Assembly: GCF_001632845.1 (NCBI RefSeq)
Contig: NZ_CP011994.1
Span: forward strand, 682,001-746,000
Source of the DNA: Ectothiorhodospira sp. BSL-9
GTDB lineage: Bacteria > Pseudomonadota > Gammaproteobacteria > Ectothiorhodospirales > Ectothiorhodospiraceae
Direction: 5' to 3'
DNA length: 64,000 nucleotides
Under the pieces are notes generated by a model. The model was not told the DNA's origin. It did not search any database and worked only from the letters and a program-made list of their open reading frames with translations. Of this stretch, positions 60,872-64,000 are shown one piece after another. Position 1 is the first letter of the stretch. Each line of letters opens with the position of its first letter. Both the position numbers and the translations under genes were made by a program.

Positions 60872-61429
60872 TTACTCGATCTTGATGTAGGCGAAACCCT
60901 TGGTGTTCTGCAGCTCGGCCAGGCGCACCACGCCGGATGGCACCATGGAGACCCCGTCGTACAGTTCATCCTCCGGCAGATCCAGGGCCGAGCGGGTGAG
61001 GTCGCACAATTCCACCTTCACGCCGTGCATGGAGATCAGTGAGCTGAGCCGACCGCGCAGGTTGTCACGTTCGGCGGCCAGGGTGTCGTCCTCGGCGAAG
61101 GGGGAGTCTTCCAGGGGGTCGTCGGTCAGGAAGCGGATGCCATGGGAGACGGCGACGATGCGGATGTCGTGATCCATCAGTTCATTCTCGTAGTGCACCG
61201 CCATGTTGTTGATGCTGGTGAGCATGGCGCTGAACCGGCGGGGATCAGAGAAATCGGCGTGGTAGACCACGCGAGCGGCGGGGTCCGCAGCGGCAGCCGT
61301 GGACGGCACCACCAGGAAGGCCAGGCTGATGAGAAGCCAGGCCATGGCCAGGCCCTGCCAGCGTTTCAGTCCCGAAGCCGCGGTTCGGCCTTCGTGAGCG
61401 CTCATCCCGTTCGGACAGGATTGTGTCAT
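60872..61429 (-). CDS. DsrE-like exported protein
   Basis: 185 residues from the ATG at 61429 (GGAGG 7 nt upstream). A long signal or anchor (MAWLLISLAFLVVPSTAAAA) is followed by a domain beginning ARVVYHADFSDPRRFSAMLT, with HDIRIVAVSHGIRFL and a Cys in HGVKVELCDLTRSAL. It resembles periplasmic DsrE/DsrF-like proteins common in sulfur bacteria. The conserved Cys may carry sulfane sulfur. Confidence 0.8.
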   Translation of the reverse strand: MTQSCPNGMSAHEGRTAASGLKRWQGLAMAWLLISLAFLVVPSTAAAADPAARVVYHADFSDPRRFSAMLTSINNMAVHYENELMDHDIRIVAVSHGIRFLTDDPLEDSPFAEDDTLAAERDNLRGRLSSLISMHGVKVELCDLTRSALDLPEDELYDGVSMVPSGVVRLAELQNTKGFAYIKIE

Positions 61430-61556
61430 GACGTATCCTCCATTGGTGTTCCCCATCGCCTCCTCTGGCGGCGGGTGCAGCCAAGAGTGGCAGCCGCACT
61501 GCGGTGGATCAATCTGCAGCGCAGCAAGTTCATGAAAGATGCGGGCATCAGGGGAA

Positions 61557-61585
61557 TTGACATTCCCCCCGCTTCCATGCAAGAT
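61557..61585 (+). promoter_or_regulatory. Predicted rpsT promoter
   Basis: TTGACA, 17 nt, CAAGAT, about 40 nt upstream of rpsT. Confidence 0.55.
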
Positions 61586-61628
61586 TGCCGGCTTTTCCGG
61601 AACTGACCCGAATTTTCAGGAGATTACC

Positions 61629-61889
61629 TTGGCCAACATCGCCTCAGCTCGCAAGCGTGCCCGCCAGAGCGAAAAGAATCGCCAGCACAACATGGCCGCG
61701 CGTTCGCGCTTTCGCACTGCCATCAAGAAGGTGCTGAAGGCTGTGAAAGCAGGTGACAAGGACACCGCCACCAGCGCCTACCAGGCGGCTGTGCCGGTCA
61801 TCGACAAGTCCGTCTCCAAGGGCGTCCTGCACCGCAACAAGGCAGCGCGTCACAAGAGCCGTCTGAACGCACGAGTGCGGGCGCTGTAA
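61629..61889 (+). CDS. rpsT: 30S ribosomal protein S20
   Basis: 86 residues. The start is TTG at 61629, with AGGAG 7 nt upstream: (M)[20 protein letters not shown] is the S20 N-terminus. E. coli rpsT also uses UUG, where it takes part in autogenous control by S20; the same may hold here. Confidence 0.96.
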   Translation: MANIASARKRARQSEKNRQHNMAARSRFRTAIKKVLKAVKAGDKDTATSAYQAAVPVIDKSVSKGVLHRNKAARHKSRLNARVRAL

Positions 61890-61896
61890 TCGACGT

Positions 61897-62025
61897 GGCT
61901 CCCTTCTCCCCTTGGGGGAGAAGGGCTGGGGATTCCCTCACCCCAACCCCTCTCCCCGGGGGAGAGGGGCTTTCTGGTTCATCTGTGATGATGTGCCTGT
62001 GAACCCGGTCATTCCGGGTTTTTTT
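61897..62025 (+). terminator. Three consecutive hairpins after rpsT
   Basis: Hairpin 1 GCCCTTCTCCCC-type at 61898-61925; hairpin 2 CCCCTCTCCCC/GGGGAGAGGGG at 61947-61969 (same kind as after gltD); hairpin 3 AACCCGG-TCATT-CCGGGTTTTTTT at 62002-62025, a canonical terminator. Confidence 0.8.
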
Positions 62026-62039
62026 GTACCCGGCCACCC

Positions 62040-63611
62040 GTGAGCTCGCGTCAACCGATGAGCCGACTGCTCAAGTCCACTGCCGTCGTCAGCGCCATGA
62101 CCCTGGTGTCGCGGCTGTTTGGCTATCTGCGGGACATGGTGCTGGCAGTGAGTTTCGGGGCCAGCGGGGCCACCGACGCCTTCTTTGTCGCCTTTCGCAT
62201 TCCCAACTTCCTGCGCCGGTTGTTTGCCGAGGGGGCCTTCTCGCAGGCCTTCGTGCCGGTGTTTGCCGAGTTCCGCGAGCAACGCGGTCACCAGGCCCTG
62301 AAGGATCTGGTGGATCATGTCAGCGGCGCCCTCACCCTGGTACTGTTCATCACCACCTTGCTGGGGGTGATTGCGGCGCCCCTTTTGATCAGCGTGTTTG
62401 CCCCCGGATTTCACGGGGAGGATGGCCGTCATGCCCTGGCCACCGACATGCTGCGCATCACCTTCCCCTACCTGCTGTTCATCTCGCTCACCGCCATGGC
62501 CGGGGGCATCCTCAATAGCCTGGGGCGGTTCGCCGTGCCGGCCTTCACGCCTGTGTTCCTGAACCTGTCCATGATCGCCGCCGCCGTCTGGGGGGCGCCG
62601 CATTTCGAGGAGCCCGTGGTGGCCCTGGCCTGGGGCGTGTTTGTGGCCGGCATCGTTCAGCTGGCCTTCCAGGTGCCCTTCCTGATGCGCCATGGCCTGA
62701 TGCCACGCCCCCGGCTGCGCCGGGCCCACGAGGGCGTGAAGCGCATCGCCAAGCTCATGCTCCCGGCCATCTTCGGCACCTCGGTGGTGCAGATCAATCT
62801 GCTGGTGGACACCCTGATCGCCTCGTTCCTGGCCGCCGGCTCCATCACCTGGCTGTATTTCTCCGACCGCTTCGTGGAACTGCCCCTGGCCCTGTTCGGC
62901 ATCGCCATCGGCACGGTGATCCTGCCGCGCCTCTCCGGAGAATATGCCCGCAAGGACCCGCAGGCCTTCAGCAAGACCCTGGACTGGGCCCTGCGTCTGT
63001 CCCTGCTCATCGCCCTGCCCTCGGCCCTGGGCCTGATCCTGCTCGCTGCCCCCATCCTCGCGGCACTCATCCAGTATCAGGAGTTCCTGGAGAGCGACAC
63101 CCGCATGGCCGCCCTGTCGCTGATGGCCTATGCCATGGGTCTGCCCGCCTTTATCCTGATCAAGATCCTGGCGCCGGGGTACTTCTCCCGCCAGGACACC
63201 AAGACCCCGGTGAAGGTGGCGGTGATTGCCATGCTGGCCAATATGGTGCTGAACCTGGCCATTGTCGTGCCCTGGGTGTGGATGGGCTGGCCCGGGCCCC
63301 ATGCCGGCCTGGCCCTGGCCACATCGCTGTCGGCCTACCTGAATGCCGGGCTGCTCTATCGCGGGCTGCGCCGCGATGGCATCCTGGTGATCCTGCCAGG
63401 CTGGCTGGGACTGTGGTGGCGCATGCTGCTGGCGGCCGGCCTGCTCACCCTGCTGTTGCTGCTGCTGACCCCGGAACTGAGCCAGTGGAGTGAATGGCCG
63501 GCGCTGACCCGGGTGAGCGCCCTGCTGGGCCTGATCGCCCTGGGTGGCGGGGCCTATGGGTTGGCACTGCTGGCCACGGGCGTACGACCGCGGGCGTTCC
63601 TGCTGAGGTGA
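62040..63611 (+). CDS. murJ: Lipid II flippase MurJ
   Basis: 523 residues from a GTG at 62040 (517 if the ATG at 62058 is used). About 14 transmembrane helices. FGYLRDMVLAVSFGASGATD, FFVAFRIPNFLRRLFAEGAF and SQAFVPVF are MurJ hallmarks with conserved arginines. It moves lipid-linked peptidoglycan precursor across the inner membrane. It is followed by ribF, as often seen in gammaproteobacteria along with rpsT. Confidence 0.95.
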   Translation: MSSRQPMSRLLKSTAVVSAMTLVSRLFGYLRDMVLAVSFGASGATDAFFVAFRIPNFLRRLFAEGAFSQAFVPVFAEFREQRGHQALKDLVDHVSGALTLVLFITTLLGVIAAPLLISVFAPGFHGEDGRHALATDMLRITFPYLLFISLTAMAGGILNSLGRFAVPAFTPVFLNLSMIAAAVWGAPHFEEPVVALAWGVFVAGIVQLAFQVPFLMRHGLMPRPRLRRAHEGVKRIAKLMLPAIFGTSVVQINLLVDTLIASFLAAGSITWLYFSDRFVELPLALFGIAIGTVILPRLSGEYARKDPQAFSKTLDWALRLSLLIALPSALGLILLAAPILAALIQYQEFLESDTRMAALSLMAYAMGLPAFILIKILAPGYFSRQDTKTPVKVAVIAMLANMVLNLAIVVPWVWMGWPGPHAGLALATSLSAYLNAGLLYRGLRRDGILVILPGWLGLWWRMLLAAGLLTLLLLLLTPELSQWSEWPALTRVSALLGLIALGGGAYGLALLATGVRPRAFLLR

Positions 63612-63684
63612 CCCGCCGGGACGGCTGCGACCCTGTAAACGTTCCACCCCCCCACGTATAATCGAGGCTTTTGCGGCCAATCCC

Positions 63685-64000
63685 ATGGAACTGATTCGCG
63701 GTGCCCACAACCTGAGGCCCCGACACCGGGGCTCGGTGGTCACCATCGGCAACTTCGACGGTGTGCACCTGGGGCATCAGGCGGTGCTCGGGCAACTGGC
63801 CGAAAAGGGGGCCGAACTGGGCCTGCCCACCGTGGCGGTCACCTTCGAGCCCCTGCCACGGGAATACTTCATGGGCGAGCGCTCGCCGGCCCGGCTGCAA
63901 CGCTTCCGGGACAAGCTCCTGGCCATGCGCCGTTTTTCCATTAACCGGCTGCTGTGCCTGAACTTCAACCCGGCCCTGGCCGGGATGAGTGCCCAGGACT
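63685..64000 (+). CDS. ribF: Bifunctional riboflavin kinase/FAD synthetase (partial)
   Basis: First 105 codons; the gene leaves the window. VVTIGNFDGVHLGHQAVLGQ and VAVTFEPLPREYF are the nucleotidyltransferase motifs of RibF. The order rpsT-murJ-ribF is conserved in this class. Confidence 0.96.
   Translation, partial: MELIRGAHNLRPRHRGSVVTIGNFDGVHLGHQAVLGQLAEKGAELGLPTVAVTFEPLPREYFMGERSPARLQRFRDKLLAMRRFSINRLLCLNFNPALAGMSAQD

Noticed and set aside
61938-63752. A 604-codon minus-strand frame across murJ
   Set aside because: Composition is Gln/Gly/His-rich shadow sequence; MurJ motifs on the plus strand are unambiguous.

Overview
The window is a GC-rich gammaproteobacterial chromosome segment. 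The isolated bciB-like gene (8-vinyl reductase of bacteriochlorophyll synthesis), the System I cytochrome c maturation genes, the TRAP transporter, class I fructose-bisphosphatase and a DsrE-like exported protein suggest a purple-sulfur-type relative of the Ectothiorhodospiraceae. That placement is inference; no 16S or other decisive marker is present.

Layout. 1-20.6 kb is core genome: the end of ccmF, then ccmG-ccmH-ccmI, bciB, a convergent patatin-like gene, a large MscK-type mechanosensitive channel, gltB-gltD, a glutathione peroxidase, an SDR, a complete TRAP transporter, a hicAB toxin-antitoxin pair and a TauE-type permease. 44.1-64 kb is core again: an alpha/beta hydrolase, a DsbA-like protein, spoT-rpoZ-gmk, a two-domain thioredoxin, an orphan chromosomal ParM-like actin, fbp, a DUF4399-like protein, a hydrolase with sohB, tRNA-Pro(CGG), ispB divergent from rplU-rpmA-obgE-proB, a DsrE-like protein, rpsT (UUG start), murJ and the start of ribF.

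20.6-43.6 kb is a large accessory island. I read it as a cluster of integron cassettes without a visible integrase: about ten attC-like sites, nearly all in the same (minus) orientation, separate small genes (ParE-type toxin-antitoxin, an endonuclease/exonuclease/phosphatase, BrnTA, a HEPN-motif protein, a putative AbiC-like membrane protein, unknowns). The cassettes are riddled with nested mobile DNA: an IS256 element inside an IS3-type element; an ORF-less group IIC intron inside an attC; an IS3-type element, itself carrying a complete group II intron, that splits brnT; and a third group II intron, its reverse transcriptase decayed, hit twice by a 3.45-kb four-gene transposon (zinc-ribbon protein, TnsB/Mu-type DDE transposase, ExeA/TniB-type ATPase, 75-residue protein). 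The two transposon copies are inverted, differ by at least one base, and each has its own perfect 6-bp target duplication. Remnants of IS630, IS91, yefM-yoeB and a second copy of a cassette gene's 5' end complete the picture.

Outside the island, two intergenic elements (56.24 and 60.74 kb) share a 51-nt core in opposite orientation. Each is enclosed by perfect inverted arms whose sequence differs completely between the two loci. This is the least explained structure in the window. Recurrent C-rich hairpins follow several operons.
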